A stretch of 64,000 nucleotides of DNA from Prevotella sp. UBA2850 (GCA_002350805.1 DEFO01000004.1:1-64000), one strand, 5' to 3'. Shown: positions 15,896 to 25,250, counted from the stretch's first letter. Notes: generated by a model not told the origin, from the letters alone. Program-made: numbers and translations.

Positions 15896-17395
15896 TTAGA
15901 AAAGCGTTGTGGTGTAGATTCCGTTGCTGCTCTGATCCATGAAACAGGCTCTCTTCACGCGTCCCTTCCCCTCGAAGGTTTTCTCTGCCGGCAGCACTTT
16001 TGCAGCCGACACCGGATGCAGGTAGAGCTTGTAGTTTCCGCCCTTCACGGTGGCTATGGCCAGATAGTCGAACCACGAGTCGTTTAGTCCGTAGGGCGAG
16101 TATTTCAGGAATTCCATATACGTCACCTCCTCGCCGGCGGGAATCACGATGTCCTGCTCACTCTCTGTCTGGTTGTCCAGGTTGCAGGCCGACAGTTTCC
16201 CGTCCTTCACGAAGTAGATGATGTTGTTGTTCTGGTTCAGTGCCAGGAAGCTGGCCTGCAGCATCTGCAGACTGCTGTTCAGCGCCGAGCTCTGCTGCAC
16301 CGGGTTGCGCGATACAGACGAGGGCATGCCGTTCAGCGTCAGCAGCTGGTATTCGTTGGCATTCTTTTTCTTCATCACCGCCAGCGCCACATCTCCCTGA
16401 CTGGAGGCCGTGGTAGACTTTCCGCCCATGTAGACCATGTCCATGTCCAGGTTCTTGGGCGAGGGCGTGCCGTCGGCGAAGAAGTCCAGGTTGGGCGAGT
16501 TGCGGCTCACCGAGCAGAACGACGAGGTCTTCTCGTCGAAGAGCAGGGGCAGCGTGGCATGCGAGCAATGACGGTAGGGCGACAGGCGGTAGTCGCCCAG
16601 CGCCTTGATGATGAACTGCTTGTACACATTATAGCGCGAGTTGTACATGGTGTAGACGGTGTTGTCCACACACACGTGCACATCCGACGGACCCGAGAAC
16701 AGCGCCTGCACGTTGCGCTGCGCCGGCAGGTCGACGAACAAGTCCTCGTAGTTGGCAACTATCTTGCCCGTGAAGTAGTCGAGGGCGACAATGTCCTTGC
16801 TGCTGGCGGCAAACACGGTGTTGGTCTGCACGTCGCGCAGCGTGCTCTCGTTGAACACCCAGTAGGCGAAGGTGAAGTGCAGGTTCAGCGGGTCGCCCTG
16901 CAGTTTTTTTCCGTTCACGCTGCTGACGATGTCGTGCTTGGCCTTGGTGGCTGAGAAGAAATCGATGTCCGTACCGTCGGCGTCGCCCTTCAGGATCCAC
17001 CAGCCCGTGGCCATGTCGGTGGTCACATTCAGGTTGTACTCTTTATAGGCAAAGATGCCCGTCTGCCTGTCCTTCGCGCAGAAGCGCAGCTTATAGGCGC
17101 CGATGCCGCGGTCTACGGTGTAGTCCCAGCTCTGCTGTCTCGACACGGTGTCCACGGCAGCCGCCGTCTGGGCGTTGGCTGGCGTGATGGTCCAGAAGCA
17201 GTCGTAGTCGCGGTTGGCAGGAGTCACCGTGGGATGCAGCTGGACGACATCGCCCGCCGACACGGTGTACTGCTCCTGTATGCCCTCCACCTGTATGTCC
17301 AGGGCGTCCGCATAGTCATAGTTACTGTCGTCGCTGAAGCATGATGCCAGCAAGGGCAGCGTCAGCGCCATCATGGCATATATTTTCGTCTTCAT
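15896..17395 (-). CDS. PKD-like family surface lipoprotein (cluster 1)
   Basis: A 499-residue lipoprotein with lipobox LLASC (Cys19) followed by acidic residues (FSDDSNYDYAD), a pattern that favours export to the cell surface in Bacteroidota. An N-terminal PKD-like domain (about 30-130, with ITPANA and YKLRFCAKD) is followed by a long beta-rich region that may form a propeller. It resembles the protein at 61849-63396 in order of motifs (GWWILKGDADGTDIDFF here, GFYVLKETADGNTDLDLY there). In four-component SusC/SusD systems such extra lipoproteins help capture substrate at the surface. No catalytic motif was recognised. Confidence 0.8.
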   Translation of the reverse strand: MKTKIYAMMALTLPLLASCFSDDSNYDYADALDIQVEGIQEQYTVSAGDVVQLHPTVTPANRDYDCFWTITPANAQTAAAVDTVSRQQSWDYTVDRGIGAYKLRFCAKDRQTGIFAYKEYNLNVTTDMATGWWILKGDADGTDIDFFSATKAKHDIVSSVNGKKLQGDPLNLHFTFAYWVFNESTLRDVQTNTVFAASSKDIVALDYFTGKIVANYEDLFVDLPAQRNVQALFSGPSDVHVCVDNTVYTMYNSRYNVYKQFIIKALGDYRLSPYRHCSHATLPLLFDEKTSSFCSVSRNSPNLDFFADGTPSPKNLDMDMVYMGGKSTTASSQGDVALAVMKKKNANEYQLLTLNGMPSSVSRNPVQQSSALNSSLQMLQASFLALNQNNNIIYFVKDGKLSACNLDNQTESEQDIVIPAGEEVTYMEFLKYSPYGLNDSWFDYLAIATVKGGNYKLYLHPVSAAKVLPAEKTFEGKGRVKRACFMDQSSNGIYTTTLF

Positions 17396-17438
17396 AATTC
17401 TTTCTGGTTTTCTGTTTGTTCCGTTGTTCTATCCGTCA

Positions 17439-18278
17439 TTACATACTGGTGGGGAAGGTGACGAGCGCGCTGTTCGGGTCGTCGGCATTCTCGCGCATCG
17501 GAGCCAGCCCGGCGGCAATGTTCTTCGGGTCGTTGTTGAAGTCCTGCAGCGCCTCGATGAATTTCATGCGCCAGTAGTAGCGGAACGACACCGAGTTGTA
17601 GGCCTCGTTCACCCATTCCTCGTCCACTTTTCCGCCCACCACCTGCATCATCAGCTGGTGCTTGGCCTTGCTGTACGTTCCGTAGTAGCTGTTCATATAG
17701 CGGCTCGCCCAGTTCGAGGGCTGCTCGAGCATGTCGGAGAAGGTGATGGTGCGCTCCAGGTACTTGCTCTCGCCCAGCTCAAAGTCGCCGTTGGCCTTCA
17801 GGCGGACGCGCAGCCGCACTTTCTCGCTGCCCAGCGACGGGTCGCGCAGCAGGATAATGCCTATCTGCCCGAGCACCTCCCCGGCGGGAATCGTCATCAG
17901 CGACTCATATTCGGGACTGTCGAACGGCACGTAGTGCTTGCCGGCAACCGCCTTGTCGGTGCGCTCGGTGACCACCGAGTCGGTGACGTATCCCCAGTGG
18001 TCCTTGGTGTAGGTGATGTCGTACTCGCTCACCTGCTCCACGGTCACCCGCCGGTCGGTGTCGGCAGGTCCTCCCATCACCCTGACGGGCAGGTAGACAA
18101 TGTCGCGTGTGACGCTTGCCGGACTCCATATAAACGAGTAAGAATAGTCGTCGAAGGTGCCGCTGGCGTCCTGTCGCAGCTGCACGCGTGCCTTGTCGTT
18201 GAACAGCAGTCCGTCTTCCTCTTGACAAGCTGCCAGCCCCAAGCACAGGGGGAGAATGAAATATATAATCTTCTTCAT
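17439..18278 (-). CDS. DUF4843 family lipoprotein (cluster 1)
   Basis: A 279-residue lipoprotein with lipobox LAAC (Cys18) followed by QEEDGLLFND. The central region contains a fibronectin/Calx-like sandwich (KHYVPFDSPEYESLMTIPAG, then VLGQIGIILLRDPSLGSEKV), which is the recognisable feature of the DUF4843 family. The matching gene in cluster 2 carries the same KHYVSFDDPGY and IIMLRDASL stretches. It starts 15 nt after the SusD stop. The function is unknown; its constant position between SusD and the PKD-like lipoprotein suggests a structural part of the surface receptor. Confidence 0.83.
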   Translation of the reverse strand: MKKIIYFILPLCLGLAACQEEDGLLFNDKARVQLRQDASGTFDDYSYSFIWSPASVTRDIVYLPVRVMGGPADTDRRVTVEQVSEYDITYTKDHWGYVTDSVVTERTDKAVAGKHYVPFDSPEYESLMTIPAGEVLGQIGIILLRDPSLGSEKVRLRVRLKANGDFELGESKYLERTITFSDMLEQPSNWASRYMNSYYGTYSKAKHQLMMQVVGGKVDEEWVNEAYNSVSFRYYWRMKFIEALQDFNNDPKNIAAGLAPMRENADDPNSALVTFPTSM

Positions 18279-18293
18279 GATATCTCTTGGTAT

Positions 18294-19727
18294 TTATTCG
18301 TTAGCAAAAACAGACTCCTGAACGGGCAGCGGCACCACGTAGGCGTCTTTCGTACCGGGCTCGTTGGTGAAGTAGATCTTCTCTGCGGCCATGCGCTTGT
18401 AGGCATAGAAGGCCTGTCCCTCGCCGTAGAACTCGCGGTTGTACTCCTTGATGAGGAGTTCCTTCAGCTGCTCCTGGCTGCTGATGGTCACGGCAGGCGC
18501 ATTGCGGGCGTCGCACATCTCGGCATAGAGGCTGTTGGCCTCGCCCAGCGGCGAGCACTCCATGGCGATGAGGTACATCTCGTAGAGGCGTATCAGCGGC
18601 ACGACGTTCCTCGCCAGCGAGGGCATGTTGTCGGTCTGTACGTATTTCACGAAGTAGTTGTAGTAGGTCCACCAGTAGCTGTCGTACACGTAGTTCCACA
18701 TGTTCACGAACCGTATGTCGGTGGTGCCGCTCTCGTAGAGTTGCGAGCGCAGCTGCGACTGTGTCTTCTGGTAGGTTGTGCCCGCTCCGAGTGTCGAGGT
18801 GATGTCGGTCACCTTCAGGTTGAAGATGTGCTCGCTCGAGAGCACCTTGTCACCGCCGGCGCAGTCGTTGAGCGTTCCCAGCCGGAACGTCTTCGCTCCG
18901 TCGGCCGATGTGGCGTTCATCACGAGGCGCGCATACTCCAGAGCCTGGCTCTTGTTGCCTGTCCACAGCGCCACCCTCGCCTTCAGGGCGCACACGGCGT
19001 AGTAGTTCATGCGCATCTGGCGGTAGCCGTAGAAGTTGTCGGTCAGCTGCGACGGCGTGTTCAGCGCGGCTATCGACTGTTTCAGGATGGGGTCCACCTT
19101 CTTCAGGCACGCCTCCGCCTCGTCGATGTCGCCCATCAGCTCGCGGGTGAACTGCTCGTAGGTCAGGAACGCGTTCGGGCGGTTCGTCACCTCCTTCACG
19201 TAGGGCAGCACCCGGTCGCTGCCTGCCTCGGTGGGCATGGGCCCGAAGAGGCGCAGCACGTCGAAGTGGCAGAAGGCGCGCAGCGCCAGCGCCTCGCCCT
19301 TGATCAGGTTGTAGTCGTCGTCGCCCAGCGTGCCGTTGTCGATGTCGCCCAGCAGGCCGTTCACGTCAGCCACCACCTTGAACAGGTTGTTGTAGATGGC
19401 GGTCATGGCGTTCTCCACCACGGTGGCCCTGTAGTTATAGGTGTTCAGATAGCTTCCTATCGTGTTGCTGGAGTAGTTCCAGTGCTGTGCCAGGTTCTCT
19501 ACGGTCCCGCACACCATCTCCTGTCCGTACAGGCTGTTCGACTTCATGCGGATGTAGGCGCCGGTGAGCACGTTGCGGAATCCCTCTGCCTTCGAGAACA
19601 TCTCGCTTTTCTTCTTCTGCTCCGAGGGCGACACGTCGAGCCAGTCGTTGCACGATGTCAGCATCAGCAGGGCGCTGAGCAGCCATGCCGTTCCGGCCTT
19701 GTGGAATATATGTTGTCTCTTTGTCAT
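18294..19727 (-). CDS. SusD/RagB-type substrate-binding lipoprotein (cluster 1)
   Basis: A 477-residue lipoprotein with lipobox LTSC (Cys26) followed by NDWLDVSPSEQ, the usual start of SusD proteins. Helical TPR-like repeats typical of SusD follow (GEALALRAFCHFDVLRLFGP near residue 140), and the C-terminus has the family motif EYNREFYGEGQAFYAYKRM. SusD caps the SusC barrel and delivers ligand to it. It starts 38 nt after the susC stop. The overall layout is more like RagB-type SusD proteins that bind peptides than starch-binding ones, but the ligand cannot be read directly. Confidence 0.92.
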   Translation of the reverse strand: MTKRQHIFHKAGTAWLLSALLMLTSCNDWLDVSPSEQKKKSEMFSKAEGFRNVLTGAYIRMKSNSLYGQEMVCGTVENLAQHWNYSSNTIGSYLNTYNYRATVVENAMTAIYNNLFKVVADVNGLLGDIDNGTLGDDDYNLIKGEALALRAFCHFDVLRLFGPMPTEAGSDRVLPYVKEVTNRPNAFLTYEQFTRELMGDIDEAEACLKKVDPILKQSIAALNTPSQLTDNFYGYRQMRMNYYAVCALKARVALWTGNKSQALEYARLVMNATSADGAKTFRLGTLNDCAGGDKVLSSEHIFNLKVTDITSTLGAGTTYQKTQSQLRSQLYESGTTDIRFVNMWNYVYDSYWWTYYNYFVKYVQTDNMPSLARNVVPLIRLYEMYLIAMECSPLGEANSLYAEMCDARNAPAVTISSQEQLKELLIKEYNREFYGEGQAFYAYKRMAAEKIYFTNEPGTKDAYVVPLPVQESVFANE

Positions 19728-19765
19728 ATCGTTTCTTGTTTTGCTGTTACACTTGGTTTACTTGC

Positions 19766-22700
19766 TTAGAAGTTCATCGACAAGGTGAACGAGAAGCGGC
19801 GCGAGTAGGGGTAGTCCAGTCCGCGCTCCTGCTTCACCGTCGAGATGTAGAACAGGTCGCTCAGGTCGGCCGAGAGGGCTGCCGACTGCATGCCCAGCCA
19901 CTGGGTGAGCCAGCGCTGGTTGCGCAGCTCGTAGCTCAGGTGGATGTTCTGGCAGGTCAGCGTCCGCTCGTTCTGCACGAAGCGGGTGGTGGCATACGTG
20001 GCGCTCTCGTTGGTCAGTCCCTTGAAGAAGGTGCGGTCGCCCACCTGCTGCCAGCGGTCGGTGAACACGCGCTCGTCGACGTTATACTGCTTGTCGGCAT
20101 TCTCGATGCGCGTCGCCAGCGTCTGGTTGTACAGCTGGCCGCCGGTGCGGTAGCCCAGCGACACGTTGGCGGTGAAGTCGCGCCAGCGCACCATGCTGCT
20201 GATGTTGCCTTTGTATTTCGGCAGACTCACGCCGCACGCCACGCGGTCGGCGGCATCCCATGTGTAGGTGGGCTCGCCGTTCTGCTTCACGTAGATCTCC
20301 AGTCCGTTGCTCGGGTCGATGCCCAGCGACGGCACGGCATAGATGGTGTACTGCGACTCGCCCTCGCGGATCACCCTGTTGGGCGTCACGCCGCGCGTCA
20401 GCAGCAGCTTGGCATACTCGTCCTTCATCGCCTGCGACAGTGCCACCACCTTGTCCTTGTTGTGCATCATCGAGCCTGTCACCGACCAGAACAGCCGCTT
20501 CTCCGTGTTCTTGATCAGGAACACGGTCGCCTTCAGCTCGAAGCCTTTGTTCTCCACCTTGCCCACGTTCTCCACGTACGACGTGAAGCCGTTCGACAGC
20601 GGCAGGTCGAGTGCCGACAGCAGGTTCGACGTCTTCTCCACATACACGTCAGCCACGAGGTTGATGCGGCTGTCCAGCATGCTCACCTCCAGTCCGGCGT
20701 TCCATTTGTTCGTCTTCTGCCATTCCAGGTTCTTGTTCTCCAGCGCCATCTGCGAGGCTCCCAGCCACTGGTTGTAGCGGTCGCTCATGTAATAGGAGTA
20801 GGTGGCGATGGCCTGGTACACGTTGAAGTTCTGCGAGCCCGTCTGTCCGAACGAGGCGCGCAGCTTCAGCAGGTTGAACAGTTTCGTGTTCTTCAGGAAT
20901 CGCTCGTTGTGCAGGTTCCAGCCGATGCCCGCCGAGTAGAACGGGGCGAAGCGGCGGTCGCTGCCGAACTGCGACGAGCCGTCCAGACGGTATGCCAGGT
21001 CGGCGTAGTAGCGGTTGTCGTACGAATAGTTCACGCTGCCCACCAGTCCCACGCTGCGCATCTTCGCCTCGCTGCCGCTGGGCTTGCCGTCCTTCATGTA
21101 CTGGAGTGCCGACGGCAGGAAGTCCATGTCCTCGTCGGGGAATCCCTCCGCCTGGATGTAGTAGTTGCGGCTGTTCTTCGAGATCACGTTGGCGTTCAGG
21201 CCCGTGTACAGCTGGTGCTTCTTCGCGAAGAGGTGGGTGTAGCTCAGCGTCAGCGCCGCCTCATAGTTCATCAGCTTGCCCGTGCCGTAGTTGTAGCTGC
21301 CCTTGCGCAGCGCGCCCTCGGCAGTCTGGTAGAGGTCTTTCTCGAAGTCGGTGTGCTTCGCCGACTTGTAGTTGTCGCTCTCCGTGTCCTGCCAGGTGAT
21401 GCCCAGGCTTCCGCGTGCGATGAACCCTGCGAAGGGTCTCCACTCAATGGCGAAGTTGTTCGTGATGTTCGTGTAGTCCGTACTGTTCTTCTGCCTCAGG
21501 GTGGCGTTGTAGAGCGGGTTCGTGGGCAGGTTGCTGTATGTGCCCCAGAAGTTCACGTCGTTGTCGAACATCTTGATCAGCTCGCCGTTGTCGTCGTAGG
21601 GACGCCAGTAGGGGTTCAGCCGTGTGTACTGCGCGAAGGTGCCGTAGGGCGACTCCTTCGAGCGGGTGTGGCCGATGCTCAGGTCGTTGTTGAAGATCAG
21701 CTTCTGGTGGCGGTATGTCAGGTTGATGCCGCCGTTGAAGCTGTTGCGGTTCGAGCCCTTCATCACGCCCGTCACGCCGTTGTACTGCAGCGACGCTGAG
21801 TAGCGGAAGCTGGCGTCGCCGCCCTCGATGCGCATGTTGTGGCGCTGGCCCACGCCCGTGCGCAGCGGCAGCGCCATCCAGTCGGTATCCACGCCGCGCT
21901 CCACGTCTTTCAGGATGGCGGCGTATTTATTCTTGTAATTAAAGTCTCGTTGCGGGTCCACCATGTCGTAGTAGCCCGCGCGCCGCTCCAGTTCCAGTTT
22001 GTCGGCGGCGTTCAGCAAATGATAGTCTGTCAGGTCGGGAGCCTCGATGTTCAGACTGCCGTTGTAGGTCAGCCGAAGGCGTCCCATCTTCGGCGCCTTG
22101 CGTGTGATCACCACCACGCCGTTGGCTCCCCGCGAACCGTAGATGGCGGTGGCTGAGCCGTCTTTCAGCAGCGTGATCGACTCCACGTCGTCGTCGTTCA
22201 GGTCCATCAGCCGCTCCAGGCTGATCTCAAAGCCGTCGAGCACGATGAGCGGCGTGTTCAGGTCTGTTTTCGTGTTGTCCTGCAGGTTGTCCAGGTCCGG
22301 CAGGTTGGCGTTGCCTCTGATCTGTATCTCCGGAAGCCGGTTGGGGTTCGAGCCCAGCTCGTTGTTCGTCAGGATGTTGAAAGCCGGGTCAATGTTGCCG
22401 ATCGACGTGATCAGGTTCTTGTTGCCGAAGTTCTTCAGCTCCTCGCTGGTGATGGTCGTCACGGCACCCGTGTAGGCGTCCTTCCGCTTGTGGAAGATAC
22501 CCGTCACCACCACGTCGTCCAGCACCTTGTCGTCACTCGTCAGACGGAAGCGCATGTTCGCGCCCGCAGGCAGCGTGACGGTCTTCATGCCCAGGTACGA
22601 CACCTGCACGCGCGCCCCGTCGGTCCACTCGGCGAAGGCGAACTGTCCATTCTCGTTCGTGATGGTCGTCAGGTCCGTGCCTACCACCTTCACCGTGGCG

Positions 22701-23086
22701 CCGATCACCGGCTCACCGTCGTCGTCGTAGACCACCAGTCCGCGAATCTCCTTCTTCTCCGCCGTGGCGCCCTGTCTCCGTTGGATGCTCACGATACGGT
22801 CGTCGATGGTGTATTTCAGCGGCTTGTCGCGCAGGATGTAGTCCATCACCGCCTGAATGTTCGCATTCTTCACGCTGCCGTTCACGACGTAGGCGTTCAC
22901 GTCGTCGTAGGTGAAGATAAACTTGTAGTTCGTGGCTTTCTCCAGCTGACGGAAGACGGTCGTCAGCGGATCGCCGTTGAATTGCATGGTGACACGCTGC
23001 TCCTTCTGCGCCGTCGCGGGCATCGCCGCCAGCAGCAGGATGGCCAGCAGCCAGCCTACATGTAATTGCTTCTTGAAATGTTCCAT
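19766..23086 (-). CDS. SusC/RagA-type TonB-dependent receptor with STN domain (cluster 1)
   Basis: An outer-membrane receptor of 1106 residues. In order: signal peptide (about 1-26); STN secretin-like domain (about 32-95, QFNGDPLTTVFRQLEKATNY); CarboxypepD-like sandwich (about 112-195, with GEPVIGATVKVVG); plug with VVVTGIFHKRK, LIVLDGFEI and AIYGSRGANGVVVI; then a 22-strand barrel ending in aromatic FTLSMNF. The STN domain is the part that signals to a FecR-type anti-sigma factor, and such a pair is encoded divergently 191 nt away. It is the first gene of the operon and is preceded by a candidate ECF promoter. Confidence 0.94.
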   Translation of the reverse strand: MEHFKKQLHVGWLLAILLLAAMPATAQKEQRVTMQFNGDPLTTVFRQLEKATNYKFIFTYDDVNAYVVNGSVKNANIQAVMDYILRDKPLKYTIDDRIVSIQRRQGATAEKKEIRGLVVYDDDGEPVIGATVKVVGTDLTTITNENGQFAFAEWTDGARVQVSYLGMKTVTLPAGANMRFRLTSDDKVLDDVVVTGIFHKRKDAYTGAVTTITSEELKNFGNKNLITSIGNIDPAFNILTNNELGSNPNRLPEIQIRGNANLPDLDNLQDNTKTDLNTPLIVLDGFEISLERLMDLNDDDVESITLLKDGSATAIYGSRGANGVVVITRKAPKMGRLRLTYNGSLNIEAPDLTDYHLLNAADKLELERRAGYYDMVDPQRDFNYKNKYAAILKDVERGVDTDWMALPLRTGVGQRHNMRIEGGDASFRYSASLQYNGVTGVMKGSNRNSFNGGINLTYRHQKLIFNNDLSIGHTRSKESPYGTFAQYTRLNPYWRPYDDNGELIKMFDNDVNFWGTYSNLPTNPLYNATLRQKNSTDYTNITNNFAIEWRPFAGFIARGSLGITWQDTESDNYKSAKHTDFEKDLYQTAEGALRKGSYNYGTGKLMNYEAALTLSYTHLFAKKHQLYTGLNANVISKNSRNYYIQAEGFPDEDMDFLPSALQYMKDGKPSGSEAKMRSVGLVGSVNYSYDNRYYADLAYRLDGSSQFGSDRRFAPFYSAGIGWNLHNERFLKNTKLFNLLKLRASFGQTGSQNFNVYQAIATYSYYMSDRYNQWLGASQMALENKNLEWQKTNKWNAGLEVSMLDSRINLVADVYVEKTSNLLSALDLPLSNGFTSYVENVGKVENKGFELKATVFLIKNTEKRLFWSVTGSMMHNKDKVVALSQAMKDEYAKLLLTRGVTPNRVIREGESQYTIYAVPSLGIDPSNGLEIYVKQNGEPTYTWDAADRVACGVSLPKYKGNISSMVRWRDFTANVSLGYRTGGQLYNQTLATRIENADKQYNVDERVFTDRWQQVGDRTFFKGLTNESATYATTRFVQNERTLTCQNIHLSYELRNQRWLTQWLGMQSAALSADLSDLFYISTVKQERGLDYPYSRRFSFTLSMNF

Positions 23087-23126
23087 GTGGTAAAACTATT
23101 AATTTGTAAGGTTCTTTTATCCTTTT

Positions 23127-23155
23127 ATCGGATGAGCCGCGCGAAAAGTTACGAT
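23127..23155 (-). promoter_or_regulatory. Candidate ECF-sigma promoter of cluster 1 susC
   Basis: Read on the minus strand, ATCGTAAC (23148-23155) is followed after exactly 17 nt by CGAT (23127-23130) and then AAAAGGATAAA. The same ATCGTAAC-N17-CG arrangement lies before the other STN-bearing susC at 56049-56077. An AAC -35 and a CG-starting -10 are typical of ECF promoters. It is about 40 nt before the susC start codon. Confidence 0.55.
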
Positions 23156-23223
23156 AAACGCCTTTTTCTTCAAAAAAAAATATAAAATCCGTATCTTTAG
23201 GTGGCTACGTAAATAATTTTGTT

Positions 23224-23232
23224 TACTTTTGT
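23224..23232 (+). promoter_or_regulatory. -7 box before the ECF sigma gene of cluster 1
   Basis: TACTTTTGT fits TAnnTTTG exactly, 46 nt before the sigma-factor start codon. This suggests housekeeping transcription of the sigma/FecR pair. Confidence 0.55.
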
Positions 23233-23277
23233 CGGCGTCATTTTTCTAACGCCATTCAGAGAGGAGAGACACTACTC

Positions 23278-23778
23278 ATGAACGAGACAGAACTTTTCGA
23301 CCTGCTCTTCAGGTCCTACTACCAGCCGTTGCTCGTCTTCGCCCAGCAGTATGTGGGCGACAGCGACGAGTGTCGCGACATCGTGAGCGCCGTCTTCGAG
23401 GACCTCTGGCGCAATTTCTCCCGCATCGACCACCAGCATATGCGCGCGTACCTCTATACCCTCGTGCGCAACAAGTGCGTCGACCACCTGCGCCACCGCG
23501 GCGCACGCCAGCAGTATGTCGACTTCGTCAGGATCCTCAGCGACCGCTTCACCGACACCGACACGCTCGCCGAGGAAGACGAGCGCCGCCACCGCGTCCG
23601 CATGATGCTCGCCCACCTCAAGCCGCCTGCCGACTCCATCTTCCGCGAGTGCTTCTTCCACCAGAAGCGCTACCAGCAGGTCGCCGACGAGCTCGGACTC
23701 TCTCTCAGCGTAGTGAAAAAGCACATGGCGAACGCCCTGCGCATCCTACGTGAAAAATATCTAAAAAAAGAACAATAA
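23278..23778 (+). CDS. ECF RNA polymerase sigma factor (cluster 1)
   Basis: A 166-residue sigma-70 family protein of the extracytoplasmic-function type. Region 2 spans about 10-75 (LLFRSYYQPLLVFAQQYVGD, DIVSAVFEDLW, YLYTLVRNKCVDHLR). Region 4 lies at about 110-160 (FRECFFHQKRYQQVADELGL, then SLSVVKKHMANAL as recognition helix). It directs RNA polymerase to the promoter of the divergent susC operon when FecR releases it. The fecR gene follows 30 nt downstream. The paralogue at 55500-56006 shares length and motif order. Confidence 0.92.
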   Translation: MNETELFDLLFRSYYQPLLVFAQQYVGDSDECRDIVSAVFEDLWRNFSRIDHQHMRAYLYTLVRNKCVDHLRHRGARQQYVDFVRILSDRFTDTDTLAEEDERRHRVRMMLAHLKPPADSIFRECFFHQKRYQQVADELGLSLSVVKKHMANALRILREKYLKKEQ

Positions 23779-23808
23779 CGTAACTTCCTGGCGCTGCCAT
23801 ACGATATA

Positions 23809-25002
23809 ATGAATAAACCGACCTTGAAAAGCCTTACTGATATGGGCAACGACGAAAACAACTTATCCGACATTCACGAGAAAGCCCTCCAGCTCATGGA
23901 GCACGGCGCCGACATCTCCGACGAGCAGCTCGACCAGCTGCGCGCCGACGAGCGTCTCCGCGAGGCGTGCCTCGACCTGCAGGCAGCCACCATGGCTTTC
24001 CGCGAGGACCACGACGACACCGATGTCGACGACGAGCTCAGCCGTGTGCACAGCCGTCTCGAGTCCCGCGCCGCCGAGCGGCCCCTGCGCCGCTGGTGGG
24101 CTGCCGCCGCCGTTGCCCTGTTCCTCGTGGCGGGAGGCGCCTGGTGGGTGTCGTCCCATCGTGCCCCCGCCGACAACTCCGACGTGTCGGCATATGTCAC
24201 CGTCCTGCAGGGCGACGACGAGACCCGTCAGGTGACGCTCCAGACCGACGAGCGCACCACCGTCCTGCCCTCGCGCGAGCACCGGCAGGGAGGCACCGCC
24301 ACCGCCGCCGGCACCCTCGAGGCAGCCCGTCTGCAGGCAGAGACCGTCAAGCTCACCGTGCCCCTGGGCAAGACCTACCGCGTGGTCCTCGCCGACGGCA
24401 GCGAGGTGTTCATGAGTCCCGACAGCCGTCTCGTCTTCCCCACCGCCTTCAAGGGCGCACGCCGTGAGGTGCTCCTCGAGGGAGAGGCTTATTTCCGCGT
24501 CGCCAAGGACGCCCGCCATCCCTTCGTCGTCACCACGCCCCGAGTCACCACCACCGTCCTCGGCACCGAGTTCCATGTCTGCTGCTACGACCATGCCGCA
24601 GCCACCGTCACCCTCGTCAGTGGCAGCGTCACCGTACGGCCCGCCGCCAACGGCGACAGTCCCCAGACCGCTGCCGACAGCACCCAGGAGGTCACCCTCA
24701 AGCCAGGCCAGCAGGTGTCCGTGGCTGATCGCCAGCTGTCCGTCACCGATGTCGACACCGACCCCTACACCTACCGTGTGCAGGGATTCTTCTATTTCGA
24801 CCAGTCCACCCTCGCCGACATCATGAAGTCCGTAGGCAAGTGGTACAACATGTCCGTGGAGTTCCGCAACCGACAGGCCCTCTCTTATAAGATGCGATTC
24901 ATCGCCGAGCAGGACTCCGGACTCAACGTCGTCCTACAGCGTCTCAACAGCCTCGAGAAATTCACCGTCAGACAGGAAGGCTCCAAACTCATCGTCGAGT
25001 AA
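23809..25002 (+). CDS. FecR-type anti-sigma factor (cluster 1)
   Basis: A 397-residue single-span membrane protein. The cytoplasmic N-terminus (about 1-95) should bind the sigma factor. A transmembrane helix follows at about 96-114 (WWAAAAVALFLVAGGAWWV). The periplasmic part has the FecR signatures VPLGKTYRVVLADGSEV, LEGEAYFRVAKDARHPFVV and TVLGTEFHV, plus a C-terminal STN-like domain with DIMKSVGKWYNMSVEFRN. It senses the loaded SusC receptor and releases the sigma factor. An alternative ATG lies 11 codons downstream at 23842. The gene is unusually GC-rich in third positions. Confidence 0.92.
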   Translation: MNKPTLKSLTDMGNDENNLSDIHEKALQLMEHGADISDEQLDQLRADERLREACLDLQAATMAFREDHDDTDVDDELSRVHSRLESRAAERPLRRWWAAAAVALFLVAGGAWWVSSHRAPADNSDVSAYVTVLQGDDETRQVTLQTDERTTVLPSREHRQGGTATAAGTLEAARLQAETVKLTVPLGKTYRVVLADGSEVFMSPDSRLVFPTAFKGARREVLLEGEAYFRVAKDARHPFVVTTPRVTTTVLGTEFHVCCYDHAAATVTLVSGSVTVRPAANGDSPQTAADSTQEVTLKPGQQVSVADRQLSVTDVDTDPYTYRVQGFFYFDQSTLADIMKSVGKWYNMSVEFRNRQALSYKMRFIAEQDSGLNVVLQRLNSLEKFTVRQEGSKLIVE

Positions 25003-25250
25003 GGGCAACAACGAACTGCTGACTTTCCTTCCCAGCACACCAAAAGAAAAAAGAAAAAGGAGAAAAGAAAAGGGGGGACGTTTCTTGGGCATCATTGAGG
25101 ATACTTCTGTCTGAGAAAAACAATAGAAAAACAAGTTGATTCTTTGGTTTTCTCCTCATTTTTTTGTACCTTTGCGATAGAAAGCCCTTCTGTATTTGTA
25201 TGTTGGTGAAAAGCTTTCAACCATGACCATTAACACTTTTTTAAAACTAT
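25003..25250. other. Gene-free stretch leading to the 22-bp repeat arrays
   Basis: No convincing gene. It holds a purine-rich AAAAGAAAAAAGAAAAAGGAG tract (about 25042-25063), a perfect -7 box at 25167-25175, and a possible 12-codon open frame (25223-25261, MTINTFLKLSLQ) whose stop codon falls in the first repeat unit. The 12-codon frame is weakly supported. Confidence 0.5.
25167..25175 (+). promoter_or_regulatory. -7 promoter box with no gene behind it
   Basis: TACCTTTGC, preceded by a T-run, fits the Bacteroidota -7 consensus exactly. The only structure downstream on this strand is the repeat locus starting 76 nt later, so a short non-coding transcript is possible. Confidence 0.5.
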
